Of a DNA stretch of 54,297 bases, positions 7,617 through 16,488 are shown in pieces; the first letter of the stretch is position 1, and every line of letters starts with the position of its first letter. The DNA is from an uncultured Collinsella sp. (GTDB lineage: Bacteria; Actinomycetota; Coriobacteriia; Coriobacteriales; Coriobacteriaceae), in assembly GCA_900541245.1 (NCBI GenBank), contig UQIS01000011.1:1-54297 (forward strand), given 5' to 3'. The notes beneath the pieces are model-generated. The model did not search any database, was not told the DNA's origin, and worked only from the letters and a program-made list of their open reading frames with translations. The position numbers and the translations under genes were made by a program.

Positions 7617-8343
7617 GCCATCTCGTCAAACTCCTTGTGTGCTAAACGTTGGTGTTGGCGCCCCGGAAAAGGGGTGTGGCCAGCGCCTAGAATCTTCAGC
7701 TATCACGCTGAGACGATAGGAGATGACCACATGGACACTATGGCGCACGAGGCGCCCGCGACGCCGTTGCTTGCGTTTCGCTATCGCTGCTCGAAGCGTG
7801 TCGCTTGGGGCCCTGGCCGGAGGAGAGACGACCGCTCCCTGCGAGACTGCGGAACCACCTATATCCGCTTGCTGCGGGCTTGCTTGAACCAGTTCCTCTT
7901 GAAAGAATCTATACCTCCGAAGAACTTGTTGTACGTCTCACCGTTCTCCTTGGCCTCGTACTTGACCAAGGCAAGTTCGATGGTGCAGAGGTAATCCGCC
8001 ACTTGCTCGAGGCGGTAATCGGTCATCGAGGTCTTGCGGCGTCGGACGACCCTTTTTGAGAGGACCTTGCCCACCGAGTCGTCTCGCCCGCGGAACAGAA
8101 GGAGCGCATCCTCGCGACCTTCGGCGACCTGTGCTGCGAGATGGAGGGCTGCACCATCGTGCAGGGCCCTTTCCAAAGCGAAGTGTCGAGCCGAAGTGTT
8201 GAGCGTCGGCCCTGAATGTTCAATGGCCGTTGTTTTCTGCCCCTCAAGTGGTGAACTTCCCCTCGGGGCTGTTGATTCCCCCACGCGCCCCCTTCCGTTC
8301 TCTGTGTTCCCCTTATACTCCTTGTACAAGGAGGTAAGAAGTC
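7617..8343. other. Unresolved stretch with possible decayed coding remnants
   Basis: No intact gene is convincing over 727 bases. One plus-strand frame (7805-8213) is open apart from a single TGA at 8057 and ends with a protein-like stretch, EQKERILATFGDLCCEMEGC (8093-8152). The minus strand carries a short frame (7859 to about 8028) with DYRLEQVADYLCTIEL, which also looks protein-like. At most one can be real, and both may be remnants. The last 100 bases should contain the promoter of the LevR-like gene; I see no sigma-54 -24/-12 pattern there. Confidence 0.4.
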
Positions 8344-11085
8344 ATGGACAAGACCGCACAGGACAGCTTGGCAAAGAAGCCCGTCGACATGAGGGACAGG
8401 ATTCTCGAGCATCTCGAGGCCCTCACCTCTGCTGTCTCGCTCGACGACCTTGCCCGTCTGTCCACCTCCGACATCGCCGAGACGCTCATCATCTCCAGGA
8501 GTCTGGCGAGCCAGTACCTCAACGACCTTGTTCGCGCCGGCCTTGTGGTTAAGGTGGCGGGCAGGCCTGTCCGTTATTTTCATCGCCGCGCGTTCCAGAA
8601 GCGTTTTCAGGTAAAGCTCTCTGCAAGCGAGTACGCCTCGCTCGCCGACCTCATCCAGGCGACGGGAATCGCCGATCACCGTGACTTCGCGCGTGCCGTG
8701 GGCTTTGACCTGAGCCTCAGCTCCGTTGTCGAGCAGTGCAAGGCTGCGGTTCAGTACCCTCCGTTTGGCCTGCCCATCCTCTTGAGCGGCGGCGTGGGTG
8801 TCGGCAAGTCTTTCCTTTCTCGTCTTGTGTACGAGTACGGCAAGAACCAGGGCTTGCTGTCCCGCGACTCCTCCTATGTGCGCATCGACTGCGCCGGGGT
8901 CCCGGACGCCGCCTCGTTCAACGGGCTTCTTGACGAGTCGATCGCGAAATCGCGCGGGGGTGTGGTTTTTGTCAACGGCATCGAGGCACTCTCTCCCTCT
9001 GCGATGGAGCACTGCCTTGCGACGGCCCTCGGGCTCAATGCCTCCCAGGATGCGCCGCGCGCTCGCCTCGTTCTTTCGACGACGCTTTCCGCCGATGATC
9101 TGAAGGTTTCCTCGGCCTACAGCAAAATGCCCATCTGTGCCCGTGTCCCCTCACTCAAGGAGCGGACCCCCGAGGAGCGCGAGGATCTCATCTTGAGCTT
9201 CCTGCGCAGCGAGGGGTGCCGAATCGGTTCTGATGTGAAGATCAGTCGCGGCGCATACCGTTGCCTCGTGAACGCGGACTTTTCCGATAACATCGCCGGC
9301 TTGCGCGCCTGCGTGACGAACTGCTGCGCCAAAGCGTTCCTCAATCGCGAGGGCGACTACGTCGTCGTTCGCCCGTATCTTCTTCCCAGCGGGCTCCTCT
9401 CCTCCGCGCAGATCGATCAACAGCCCGACGATGGCGTTCTGATCGACGCGTCCCTGGATGCCGCCGAGAGCACAGGGCCGGTCGAGCAGGCGCTCGATGC
9501 CCTGTGCTCTCTCGATGAGCGATTCTGCGCCGGGGAGCTCTCTGTCTCCGAGCTCGTCTCGCAAGCTGTCTCCGCTGTGCGCGGCGTTGAGGATCACTTG
9601 ATCTTCGGCCGCGGCGTTACCTCCTCGAGGTCGCGCGCCTTCGAGCGCATCGTGGGCGTGGTCCTTGCCGACGCAGGCTCTTCTTATGGCATCGAGCTTT
9701 CAAGGAAGGTCGCTTTTCTACTGGCCCAGGAGATTTGCCTGCAGTTGTGGCCGGGCATCGGCCTGGCTAAGCGAAAGTCTGCCTGTGCGGAGCAAATCTC
9801 CCATCTCCTCGGTGCCGTGACCTCCGAATTGCCGTTTGCCTCGAGCGTCTCCGATCAGGTCGCCGCAGACGTGGAAGGGGCGCTGGGAATCTCGCTCGAT
9901 CACTTCACGAAGACGCTTCTGACGCTGTGCGTCGCATCGGAGTCTCGCGACGCGAAGGCCCTTCGGACGCTCTGCGTCATCTTGTCACACGGCTACTCGA
10001 CGGCGACGAGCATCGCCGACGCGGCGAACCGTATGCTCGGCGTGCATGTGTACGAGGCGGTCGACATGCCCTACGACCAGCAGCTGAAGGACATCGTCGG
10101 TCCGCTCCAGCGCCTCGTCGACCGCCATTCCTACTGCACCGGGGTCGTGTTTCTTGTTGACATGGGCTCTTTGGAGGAGGCCTATAAGGCCCTCGAGAAC
10201 GTTACCGACTCCACCATCGGGGTGGTGAACAACGTCTCCACCGGGCTCGCGCTCGAGATCGGGTCCGGGCTGCTCGGCGGCAAGTCTATCGCCGAGGTTC
10301 TTGGCGATGCGACCGCCGTGTGCGTGACGCACTGCAAGGTGATCGAGCGCGTCAACCGTGAGGACGCCATCGTCTTCTGCTCCGAGTCCGGGGTCGACGC
10401 GGCCGAGAGGATACGTCAGCTCGTCTCGCAGAGCCTCCCGCGCACCATAGGCGCGCGCCTGCTCACGAGGCCCTTCAAGCAGCTTGCCGCGAACGGGTCG
10501 AACGACGCCGTTTTCTCCGAGCACCGCGTCTGCGCCGTCATCGGCACGGGAGACCCCAGGATTGCCTCCGTTCCCTTCGTCGCCCTCGAAGACATTATGT
10601 CGACGGCGTCCGCCTCGAAGGTCGATGCCGTGTTCGGCAGGTGGCTCGACGTCTCCGAGCTCGCTTCTTTTCACGAGAAGCTGCTTTCGAACATGACGCT
10701 GCAGAACGTTATCCGCTCCATCACCATCCTCGACCCGGAGCGGCTGTTCCACGAGATCGAGAGCGCCGTGCACGAGCTTCAGCGCAGAACGGGCGAGAAG
10801 ATCGGCAGCAACGCCATCATCGGGCTGTACGTTCACCTCTGTTGCCTCGTCGAGCGCCTCGTCACCCGCAACCCCATCGAGACCTACGTCGGCCAGGATC
10901 GCTTCGAGGAAGAGCACGCCGACTTCATCGAGTCCTTCAGGCAGAGTTTCTCGAGCATCTCGACGCGCTATCGCGTGGAGGTTCCTGTAAGCGAGATCGC
11001 CTACGTCTTCGACTACATCAGCGTGAGCGCCGCCCCGGCGCGAGAGGAGCGTCTCGGCTCCTCGAGCCTCCTGTTCGACGAGTGA
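8344..11085 (+). CDS. LevR-like PTS-regulated transcriptional activator with degenerate AAA+ domain
   Basis: A 913-residue regulator of the adjacent PTS operon. The order is: HTH (to ~75); AAA+ domain (~105-335) with Walker A GGVGVGKS (149-156); PRD1 (~385-500); mannose-type EIIA domain with a likely phosphorylatable His in ILSHGYSTA (H549); EIIB(gat)-like segment VFCSESG (~678); and PRD2 with H831 in LYVHLCCL. Walker B reads VVFVNGIEAL, with Asn-Gly instead of Asp-Glu, and the GAFTGA loop needed to remodel sigma-54 polymerase is absent. It may therefore act as a conventional regulator whose activity follows phosphorylation by the PTS. ATG at 8344 follows a near-perfect AAGGAGG. Confidence 0.88.
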   Translation: MDKTAQDSLAKKPVDMRDRILEHLEALTSAVSLDDLARLSTSDIAETLIISRSLASQYLNDLVRAGLVVKVAGRPVRYFHRRAFQKRFQVKLSASEYASLADLIQATGIADHRDFARAVGFDLSLSSVVEQCKAAVQYPPFGLPILLSGGVGVGKSFLSRLVYEYGKNQGLLSRDSSYVRIDCAGVPDAASFNGLLDESIAKSRGGVVFVNGIEALSPSAMEHCLATALGLNASQDAPRARLVLSTTLSADDLKVSSAYSKMPICARVPSLKERTPEEREDLILSFLRSEGCRIGSDVKISRGAYRCLVNADFSDNIAGLRACVTNCCAKAFLNREGDYVVVRPYLLPSGLLSSAQIDQQPDDGVLIDASLDAAESTGPVEQALDALCSLDERFCAGELSVSELVSQAVSAVRGVEDHLIFGRGVTSSRSRAFERIVGVVLADAGSSYGIELSRKVAFLLAQEICLQLWPGIGLAKRKSACAEQISHLLGAVTSELPFASSVSDQVAADVEGALGISLDHFTKTLLTLCVASESRDAKALRTLCVILSHGYSTATSIADAANRMLGVHVYEAVDMPYDQQLKDIVGPLQRLVDRHSYCTGVVFLVDMGSLEEAYKALENVTDSTIGVVNNVSTGLALEIGSGLLGGKSIAEVLGDATAVCVTHCKVIERVNREDAIVFCSESGVDAAERIRQLVSQSLPRTIGARLLTRPFKQLAANGSNDAVFSEHRVCAVIGTGDPRIASVPFVALEDIMSTASASKVDAVFGRWLDVSELASFHEKLLSNMTLQNVIRSITILDPERLFHEIESAVHELQRRTGEKIGSNAIIGLYVHLCCLVERLVTRNPIETYVGQDRFEEEHADFIESFRQSFSSISTRYRVEVPVSEIAYVFDYISVSAAPAREERLGSSSLLFDE

Positions 11086-11213
11086 CCCCCCCCCGCGCGC
11101 GCCGCCGCGAGCTGACCGCGCGTCCTCAATAATCCGATAACCCCTTGCCCGGCGCGAATCCGGATAGCGCCGAGGCAGTACCGAACGTAAAACTTCATTT
11201 GATAGGAGCAAAC

Positions 11214-11687
11214 ATGAGTGTTGTTATGGCACGAATCGACAATCGCCTGCTTCACGGCATCATCGTGACGCAGTGGGCCCCGGTGTCGGGCGCGACCCGA
11301 GTCATGGTCATCGACGACAAGGTCGCCGGCGACGAGGTCCTGAAGTCCACTATGAGGATGGCGCGCCCCGCGGGCATGGCCGTCTCGATCATCTCCGAGG
11401 AGACCGCGCTCAAGAACTTCGCGGCGGGCAAGTACGACCGCGAGAAGGTCTTCGTCATCGCGAAAGAGCCCGAGACGATGCTTCACCTGGCCGAGTCGGG
11501 CGTCGAGTTCCCGTCGCTGATCGTCGGTGGCTCGCTCGTCAAGGAGGACGGCATCCAGCTCACCCAGCGCGCCTACGCCTCCGCGGAGAACGTCCAGAGC
11601 TACAAGGCACTCATCGCCCGCGGTGTCAAGGTGACGGCCCAGTTCGTGCCCGCCGACAAGCCCGTCTCCGTCGCCGACCTCATCTAA
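11214..11687 (+). CDS. PTS mannose/sorbose-family EIIB component
   Basis: A 157-residue cytoplasmic EIIB of the mannose family (PTSIIB_sorb), which takes phosphate from EIIA and gives it to the incoming sugar. The active-site histidine is in ARIDNRLLHGIIVTQW near the N-terminus. ATG at 11214 is preceded by ATAGGAG, which rules out a longer upstream reading frame. It is the first gene of a six-gene cluster and ends 9 nt before EIIC. The GC-rich 128-nt gap upstream should carry the operator of the LevR-like protein; no clear motif is visible. Confidence 0.93.
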   Translation: MSVVMARIDNRLLHGIIVTQWAPVSGATRVMVIDDKVAGDEVLKSTMRMARPAGMAVSIISEETALKNFAAGKYDREKVFVIAKEPETMLHLAESGVEFPSLIVGGSLVKEDGIQLTQRAYASAENVQSYKALIARGVKVTAQFVPADKPVSVADLI

Positions 11688-11696
11688 GGAGGGAAC

Positions 11697-12482
11697 ATGG
11701 TCAACTTCACTATCTTGCAGGTCGTCCTTTTGACCCTGCTTGCCTTCATCAAGCACGTGGACTACTACGGCATCCCGATGATCTTCGTCAACTATGCCGT
11801 CTTCTGGGGCCTTATCACCGGCGTCGTCATGGGCGACTGGCAGACCGGCCTCGTCATCGGCGGCACCATCCAGCTCATGCAGCTCGGCGTCGCGGGCTTC
11901 GGCGGCTCGTCGATTCCCGACTACGGCACGATGGCCATCATCGCCACCGCCTACGGCGTGACCCTGGGCTCCGACACGGGCCTCGCCATCGGCCTGCCGG
12001 TCGGCATGCTCGGCATCCAGCTCGACGTCATCGTCAAGATCCTCAACGGCTTCGTCGTCGAGAAGTCCCAGAAGTTCTGCGACGAGGGCAAGTTCAAGCA
12101 GATGAACGCCATCCTGTGGGTCTGCCCTGCGCTCTTCGGCCTGTGCGCCGCCCTGCCCGTCTTTGTCTCCGTGACGCTCGGCCAGCCCGCCGTCAACTGG
12201 CTCCTCGAGGTCATGCCCCAGTGGTTCCTCTCCGGCCTCACCCTCGCCGGCAAGATGCTCCCGGCCATCGGTATCGCCATGCTGCTCCGCTACATGCCAA
12301 CCGCCAAGTACTTCCAGTACCTGCTCGCCGGTTTCTTCCTCTCGGCCTTCCTGAACGTGCCCATCATCGGTGCCGCCATCGTCGGCGTCGCCCTCGCGAT
12401 CGCGTTCTACCAGCGTGCCGAGAAGGACGCCGAGCTCGCCGCCCACGCTTCCGCAGACGCCTTCATCGGAGAGGATGAGTAA
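11697..12482 (+). CDS. PTS mannose/sorbose-family EIIC permease
   Basis: A 261-residue polytopic membrane protein forming, with EIID, the sugar channel. It shows the family traits of repeated hydrophobic segments, the glycine-rich loop GGTIQLMQLGVAGFGG and the conserved SSIPDYGTMA. GGAGGG lies just upstream of the ATG. The stop is 2 nt from the EIID start, typical of tightly coupled PTS operons. The specificity subgroup cannot be fixed by eye. Confidence 0.93.
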   Translation: MVNFTILQVVLLTLLAFIKHVDYYGIPMIFVNYAVFWGLITGVVMGDWQTGLVIGGTIQLMQLGVAGFGGSSIPDYGTMAIIATAYGVTLGSDTGLAIGLPVGMLGIQLDVIVKILNGFVVEKSQKFCDEGKFKQMNAILWVCPALFGLCAALPVFVSVTLGQPAVNWLLEVMPQWFLSGLTLAGKMLPAIGIAMLLRYMPTAKYFQYLLAGFFLSAFLNVPIIGAAIVGVALAIAFYQRAEKDAELAAHASADAFIGEDE

Positions 12483-12484
12483 CC

Positions 12485-13315
12485 ATGGAAAACGAGAACA
12501 TCACCGCCGCCGAGGGCAAGCCCTCCGGCTATAAGGTCACCAAGAAGGACCTGCGCAACGCAAACTGGCGCTGGCTCATGAGCGTGTGCACCTTCAACTA
12601 CCAGACCCAGCAGGGCGCCTCGGTCGCCTACGCCCTCTCGCCGATCCTGAGGAAGATCTACACGAACGACGAAGACTATAAGCAAGCGCTCAACAACCAC
12701 TTCCGCTACTACAACACCCAGCCTTGGCTCGCCGCCATCATCCTTGGCGCCTGCGTGGCCATGGAGGAGCGCGACGGCCTCGCGGCGGCGGACGCCGTCC
12801 AAGACCTGAAGATCGGCACCATGGGACCGCTCGCCGGCGTCGGCGACTCCCTGCTCATGACCATGATCCCGACCATCATGGGCTCCATCGCCGCCTACAT
12901 GGCCATCGAGGGCAACCCCGTGGGAGCCGGCATCTGGTTCGCGCTCATCCTGGCCATCTTCTGGGTCCGCATGCACGCCCTCGAGTTCGGCTACAAGCAG
13001 GGTGTGAAGCTCGTCACCGACTTCAGCGAGAAGCTTCCCAACCTCACTGCCGCCGCCTCCGTGCTCGGCCTCACCGTGGTCGGCTGCCTCATCGCCTCGG
13101 TCATCGGCGTCACCTGCCCGATTAGCTTCAGCTTCGGCGACGTCTCGATGGAGATTCAGCCGCTGCTCGACAAGATCCTGCCTGCCATGATCCCCGCCGC
13201 CATCACGGGAAGCGCGTATTACCTTCTTACCAAGAAGAACGCGAGCATGACGGCCCTCATCCTCGTGGTGATCGTCCTCGCGATGGTCGCCTCCGCCGCC
13301 GGCATCCTCGCCTAG
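12485..13315 (+). CDS. PTS mannose-family EIID component
   Basis: A 276-residue EIID, which exists only in mannose-family PTS systems. Family features are WRWLMSVCTFNYQTQQGASVAYAL near the N-terminus, MEERDG, and DLKIGTMGPLAGVGDSL in the middle, with C-terminal membrane segments. EIID begins almost immediately after EIIC, and 26 nt separate it from the EIIA gene. It completes the membrane part of the transporter. Confidence 0.94.
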   Translation: MENENITAAEGKPSGYKVTKKDLRNANWRWLMSVCTFNYQTQQGASVAYALSPILRKIYTNDEDYKQALNNHFRYYNTQPWLAAIILGACVAMEERDGLAAADAVQDLKIGTMGPLAGVGDSLLMTMIPTIMGSIAAYMAIEGNPVGAGIWFALILAIFWVRMHALEFGYKQGVKLVTDFSEKLPNLTAAASVLGLTVVGCLIASVIGVTCPISFSFGDVSMEIQPLLDKILPAMIPAAITGSAYYLLTKKNASMTALILVVIVLAMVASAAGILA

Positions 13316-13341
13316 CTTCGACCCAAGAGATTGGTGAATCA

Positions 13342-13740
13342 ATGAGAAAGATAGTTGTGGCGAGCCATTCCCTTCTCGCCCAGGGCTTCAAGGACACCCT
13401 CGAGTTCCTTACGGGTAAGAGCGACGCCATCAACGCCGTGTGCGCCTACGTGAACGACAACGGCGAGGGGCTCGACGCGGCGGTCGAGGCGGCGCTTTCG
13501 GGCACTGACGAGGTCGTCGTCCTCACCGACGCGCTCGGCGGCAGCGTGAACCAGCGCTTCTCCCGCTTCGCCTCCGACCGGATCCACGTGATCGCGGGTG
13601 TCAACCTCCCGCTCGCCATGACGGTCGCGCTCGCGCGCCCCGACGAGAAACTCGACTTCGACGCCCTCGTCGACGAGGCGCGCCAGCAGATCGTCTACGT
13701 GAACGGTGTCAGTTCCGCCGAGTGCGAAGACGACGAATAG
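13342..13740 (+). CDS. PTS mannose-family EIIA component
   Basis: A 132-residue EIIA of the EIIA-man fold, which relays phosphate from HPr to EIIB. The likely phosphorylated histidine is H9 in VVASHSLLAQG, and TDALGGSVNQRF matches the conserved loop next to the active site. EIIA is a stand-alone gene placed after EIID. It may also phosphorylate or compete with the EIIA-like domain of the upstream regulator, giving induction control. Confidence 0.92.
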   Translation: MRKIVVASHSLLAQGFKDTLEFLTGKSDAINAVCAYVNDNGEGLDAAVEAALSGTDEVVVLTDALGGSVNQRFSRFASDRIHVIAGVNLPLAMTVALARPDEKLDFDALVDEARQQIVYVNGVSSAECEDDE

Positions 13741-13752
13741 AGGAGGTCGACG

Positions 13753-14877
13753 ATGAGAGAGTTCCTTAAGGACGTGTGGATGCACGGCGGTGAGGAAAGC
13801 CGCGCCATCACCCCCGAGAACATCACGGGCGAGAAGGGCCGCGCCGCCATGTCGGCCAGCCACCTCGGCGTCGGCCGCAAGGGCTCGTGCTGCGTGCCCC
13901 TTGAGTCCGGCGAGACCATCACGCTCGCGGACATCGAGGGCCCCGGCATCATCCGCCACATCTGGATGACCGTCCCCGACAAGACCGCCGCCGGCAGCTT
14001 CGTCATGCGCGACCTCGTGCTGCGCTTCTACTGGGACGACGAGGAGACCCCCTCGGTCGAGTGCCCTGTCGGCGACTTCTTCTGCAACGGCTTCGGTGAG
14101 CGCGCCATCGTCAACTCGATGCCCATCTGCGTGAACCCGACGGGCGGCATGAACTGCTACTTCGAGATGCCTTTCAGGAAGCACGCCAAGGTCACGCTTA
14201 CGAGCGAGCACCCCGGGTTCATTAAGTACATCTTCTACACGTTCAACTACGCGCTCACCGACGTGCCGGACGACGCCATGTACTTCCACGCCCGTTTTAA
14301 CCGCGAGCGCAGCACCCGCAGGGGCGTCGACTACACCGTGCTCGACGGCGTGCGCGGTAAGGGCTACTACGTCGGCACCTACATGGCCCTGTGCGCCCTG
14401 GAGCGCTATTGGTGGGGCGAGGGCGAGATGAAGTTCTTCCTCGACGGCGACGAGGAGTTCCCCACGGTCACCTCGACGGGAGCCGAGGACTACTTCGGCG
14501 GTGCCTGGGCCTTCCTCGACAGGCCGCCCCACGCGCTGCCCGAGGCGCAGTGCTTCAACACGCTGTTCGCCGGCTACCCGTACCGCTCGACGCGCGACGC
14601 CACGCGCGACCGCTTCAGCGCGGGCAAGCCGAACCCGAACCCGATGCTCGCGACCAACGACGACGCGCTGCCCAGGCACGGCCTCTACAGGTGGCACCTT
14701 CCCGACCCGATCTCGTTCAAGGAGGACCTGCGCGTGACGTTCCAGGACCTCGGCAACGACGACATCAAGCTCTACGAGCGCGAGGACGACATCTCCACCG
14801 TCGCCTACTGGTACCAAAGCGAGCCGCACGCCGTGCTCGCCCCGTTTGCCGCAAGGCAGGACCGCGTGCCCAGGTAG
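13753..14877 (+). CDS. Glycoside hydrolase family 172 (DUF2961) protein
   Basis: A 374-residue DUF2961 protein, now GH172, a family that includes difructose-dianhydride-I-acting fructofuranosidase and D-arabinofuranosidases. The motifs WWGEGEMKF and TSTGAEDYFGGAW carry the glutamates expected to be catalytic. There is no signal peptide, so it acts in the cytoplasm. It starts 12 nt after the EIIA gene behind AGAGGAGG and is part of the PTS operon. This implies that the imported sugar or its phosphate is a furanoside or difructose-type disaccharide cleaved inside the cell. The exact substrate is an inference. Confidence 0.88.
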   Translation: MREFLKDVWMHGGEESRAITPENITGEKGRAAMSASHLGVGRKGSCCVPLESGETITLADIEGPGIIRHIWMTVPDKTAAGSFVMRDLVLRFYWDDEETPSVECPVGDFFCNGFGERAIVNSMPICVNPTGGMNCYFEMPFRKHAKVTLTSEHPGFIKYIFYTFNYALTDVPDDAMYFHARFNRERSTRRGVDYTVLDGVRGKGYYVGTYMALCALERYWWGEGEMKFFLDGDEEFPTVTSTGAEDYFGGAWAFLDRPPHALPEAQCFNTLFAGYPYRSTRDATRDRFSAGKPNPNPMLATNDDALPRHGLYRWHLPDPISFKEDLRVTFQDLGNDDIKLYEREDDISTVAYWYQSEPHAVLAPFAARQDRVPR

Positions 14878-14904
14878 GGTCGCCTCGAAACAAGCCAACG
14901 TTAT

Positions 14905-14943
14905 GGGCGCCCGCGGTTGACCATGACTGCGGGCGTCCCTTTG
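14905..14943 (+). terminator. Hairpin between GH172 and ROK kinase genes
   Basis: GGGCGCCCGCGGT pairs imperfectly with ACTGCGGGCGTCC and is followed by CTTTG. It resembles a weak intrinsic terminator or an mRNA-stabilising hairpin that would lower expression of the kinase relative to the transporter genes. Confidence 0.55.
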
Positions 14944-14956
14944 TAAGAAGGACCAC

Positions 14957-15841
14957 ATGAGCGAAAAGCAAATGAGGCTCGGCGCCCTCGAGGCCGGCGG
15001 GACCAAGATGGTCTGTGCCGTGGTGTCCGGCGACGGCGAGGTCCTCGACCGTATGGAGACCCCGACGCTTACGCCCGCCGAGACCGTCCCGCAAATGGTC
15101 GAGTGGTTCACCGCCCGCGATGTGGACGCGTTGGGCATCGGCGCCTTCGGCCCGACCTGCGTCGACCCCAACGATGAGCGCTACGGTTCCATCCTCCAGA
15201 TGCCCAAGCTCGCGTGGCGAGGCTATGGTCTTCGCGCCGCGTTCGCCGACGCCCTCGGGATTCCGGTGACCTACGACACGGACGTGAACGTTGCCTGCCT
15301 CGGCGAAGTGGTCTTCGGCTGCTGCAAGGGGCTCGAGGACGCCGTCTACGTGACCATCGGCACCGGCGTGGGCACGGGCGTCATGTGCGCGGGCAGGCTC
15401 CTTCACGGCATGCTGCACCCCGAGGCCGGCCACATGCTGGTAAGGACCCGTCCCACCGAGGAGGGACGCTGCGTCTGCCCGAGCCACGCGAGCTGTCTCG
15501 AGGGCCTCGCCTCCGGCCCCGCCATCGCCGCGCGCTGGGGAAAGCCCGCGGCCGAGCTCGCGGACAACGCTGAGGTGTGGGCGCTCGAGGGGGATTATCT
15601 GGGGCAGATGTGCGCGAACCTCGTGCTCATGTACTCGCCTCGCCGCATCGTCCTCGGCGGCGGCGTGATGCACCAGGAGCAGCTCTACGGCATCGTCCGC
15701 AAGAAGACCCTCGAATATCTGGGTGGCTACATCCAGACCGCCGAGCTTAAGGACATGGAGAGCTACATCTGCGTCCCGGGCTGCGGCGGCGACCAAGGAA
15801 TCCTCGGCGCGGCCGAGCTGGCAAGAAGGGCGCTCGCATAA
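14957..15841 (+). CDS. ROK-family sugar kinase (fructokinase-like)
   Basis: A 294-residue ROK kinase, probably phosphorylating fructose or a related hexose freed by the upstream glycosidase. Seen are the ATP-binding start GALEAGGTKMVCA, the phosphate loop VTIGTGVGTGV, and the zinc-site region HPEAGHMLVR followed by GRCVCPSHASCLEG, whose His and Cys residues match the ROK zinc motif. Subtype resembles the short fructokinases of Firmicutes. AAGGA lies 7 nt before the ATG. A strong terminator follows, marking the operon end. Confidence 0.9.
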   Translation: MSEKQMRLGALEAGGTKMVCAVVSGDGEVLDRMETPTLTPAETVPQMVEWFTARDVDALGIGAFGPTCVDPNDERYGSILQMPKLAWRGYGLRAAFADALGIPVTYDTDVNVACLGEVVFGCCKGLEDAVYVTIGTGVGTGVMCAGRLLHGMLHPEAGHMLVRTRPTEEGRCVCPSHASCLEGLASGPAIAARWGKPAAELADNAEVWALEGDYLGQMCANLVLMYSPRRIVLGGGVMHQEQLYGIVRKKTLEYLGGYIQTAELKDMESYICVPGCGGDQGILGAAELARRALA

Positions 15842-15873
15842 CTTGCGCTCTCTCCGCCATACAACGCGTTAAG

Positions 15874-15928
15874 AAAAGACGAGCGCTTCTTGCCAATTGG
15901 GCGGCAAGAAGCGCTCGTCTTTTGCATT
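15874..15928 (+). terminator. Strong intrinsic terminator of the PTS operon
   Basis: A near-perfect stem of about 20 bp (AAAAGACGAGCGCTTCTTGCC with its complement, 15874-15923) encloses a short loop and is followed by T-rich sequence. A-rich flanks on the other side would allow it to work in both directions, also ending minus-strand transcription from the DegV remnant. Confidence 0.88.
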
Positions 15929-15957
15929 TGTTTTTGGGGCAGAACGCCCCGCCTCCG

Positions 15958-16200
15958 CTAGAGTCCCTGGACCGCCACACCCACGAGGTTTGGACCGGTG
16001 TGGACAAGAAGCGCGGGGCTGATGTCGGAGCGGACGACCTCCACCGCATTGGGCACGCGCTCGCGCGGGACCTGCTCCATGCGGTCGTAGAGGTCGGCGT
16101 AGGCCGAGGTGCAGCTCACGGCAAAGCGCACCTTGGGGTGCTTCTCGGCGATGGCGGCGACGAGCTTGACCTCGGTGCGATGCGGTACTTGCATAGCCAT
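15958..16200 (-). pseudogene. C-terminal remnant of a DegV-family fatty-acid-binding protein
   Basis: Eighty codons remain. The end SPALLVHTGPNLVGVAVQGL resembles the C-terminal lobe of DegV proteins (usual form ...HTGPG.LG...), which bind fatty acids for the FakA/B system and are ~280 residues long. The N-terminal two thirds are missing: upstream on the minus strand is a long hairpin instead of coding sequence. Truncation by deletion or insertion is likely. Confidence 0.6.
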
Positions 16201-16242
16201 TTCGTGTACGCGAGGTTGTTGGCTTTCTGGGCCACAGCAATC

Positions 16243-16298
16243 ACCTTCCCCCCTAGCATGATGACCTGAACAATCCTCATGCTAGGGGGAAGGTTTTT
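16243..16298 (+). terminator. Long hairpin with T-run
   Basis: ACCTTCCCCCCTAGCATGA (16243-16261) pairs with TCATGCTAGGGGGAAGGT (16277-16294) with one unpaired C, then TTTTTG. It is a strong terminator by appearance. It sits at the broken 5' end of the DegV remnant, so it may mark the breakpoint, or be the former terminator of a lost plus-strand gene. Confidence 0.7.
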
Positions 16299-16488
16299 GT
16301 CGCGTAGCGGAAATTGGCCTCCACCCGCTGAGCGGGTGGCTTTCTATGCCGCGCGGCACGGACTAAAGTCCATGAATAAAAACGAGGAAGGCCACGTCCG
16401 GCCTCCCTCGCGTGCCCTTGCACGCCCAATATGTGCCGTAAAAGCCGTCTTCTTCAACGTCAAAGTGAGCGCGCTTCATTTTTGCCAC
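16299..16488. other. Noncoding stretch with a cluster of hairpins
   Basis: Three hairpins stand close together: CCACCCGCTGAGCGGGTGG (about 16321-16339, followed by CTTTCT), GGACTAAAGTCC (about 16359-16370), and GGAAGGCC/CGGCCTCC (about 16386-16406). No gene is visible. The order of a GC hairpin followed by GGACTAAAGTCC resembles the right ends of IS200/IS605-type elements, but no tnpA or tnpB sequence is next to it. Confidence 0.4.

Noticed and set aside
11086..11213. Sigma-54 promoter for the PTS operon
   Set aside because: No GG-N10-GC pattern with proper -24/-12 context was found, and the regulator lacks GAFTGA.
13339..15171. 610-codon minus-strand frame across EIIA, GH172 and ROK genes
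   Set aside because: Antisense to three recognisable genes with good ribosome sites; composition is that of a mirrored GC-rich frame.
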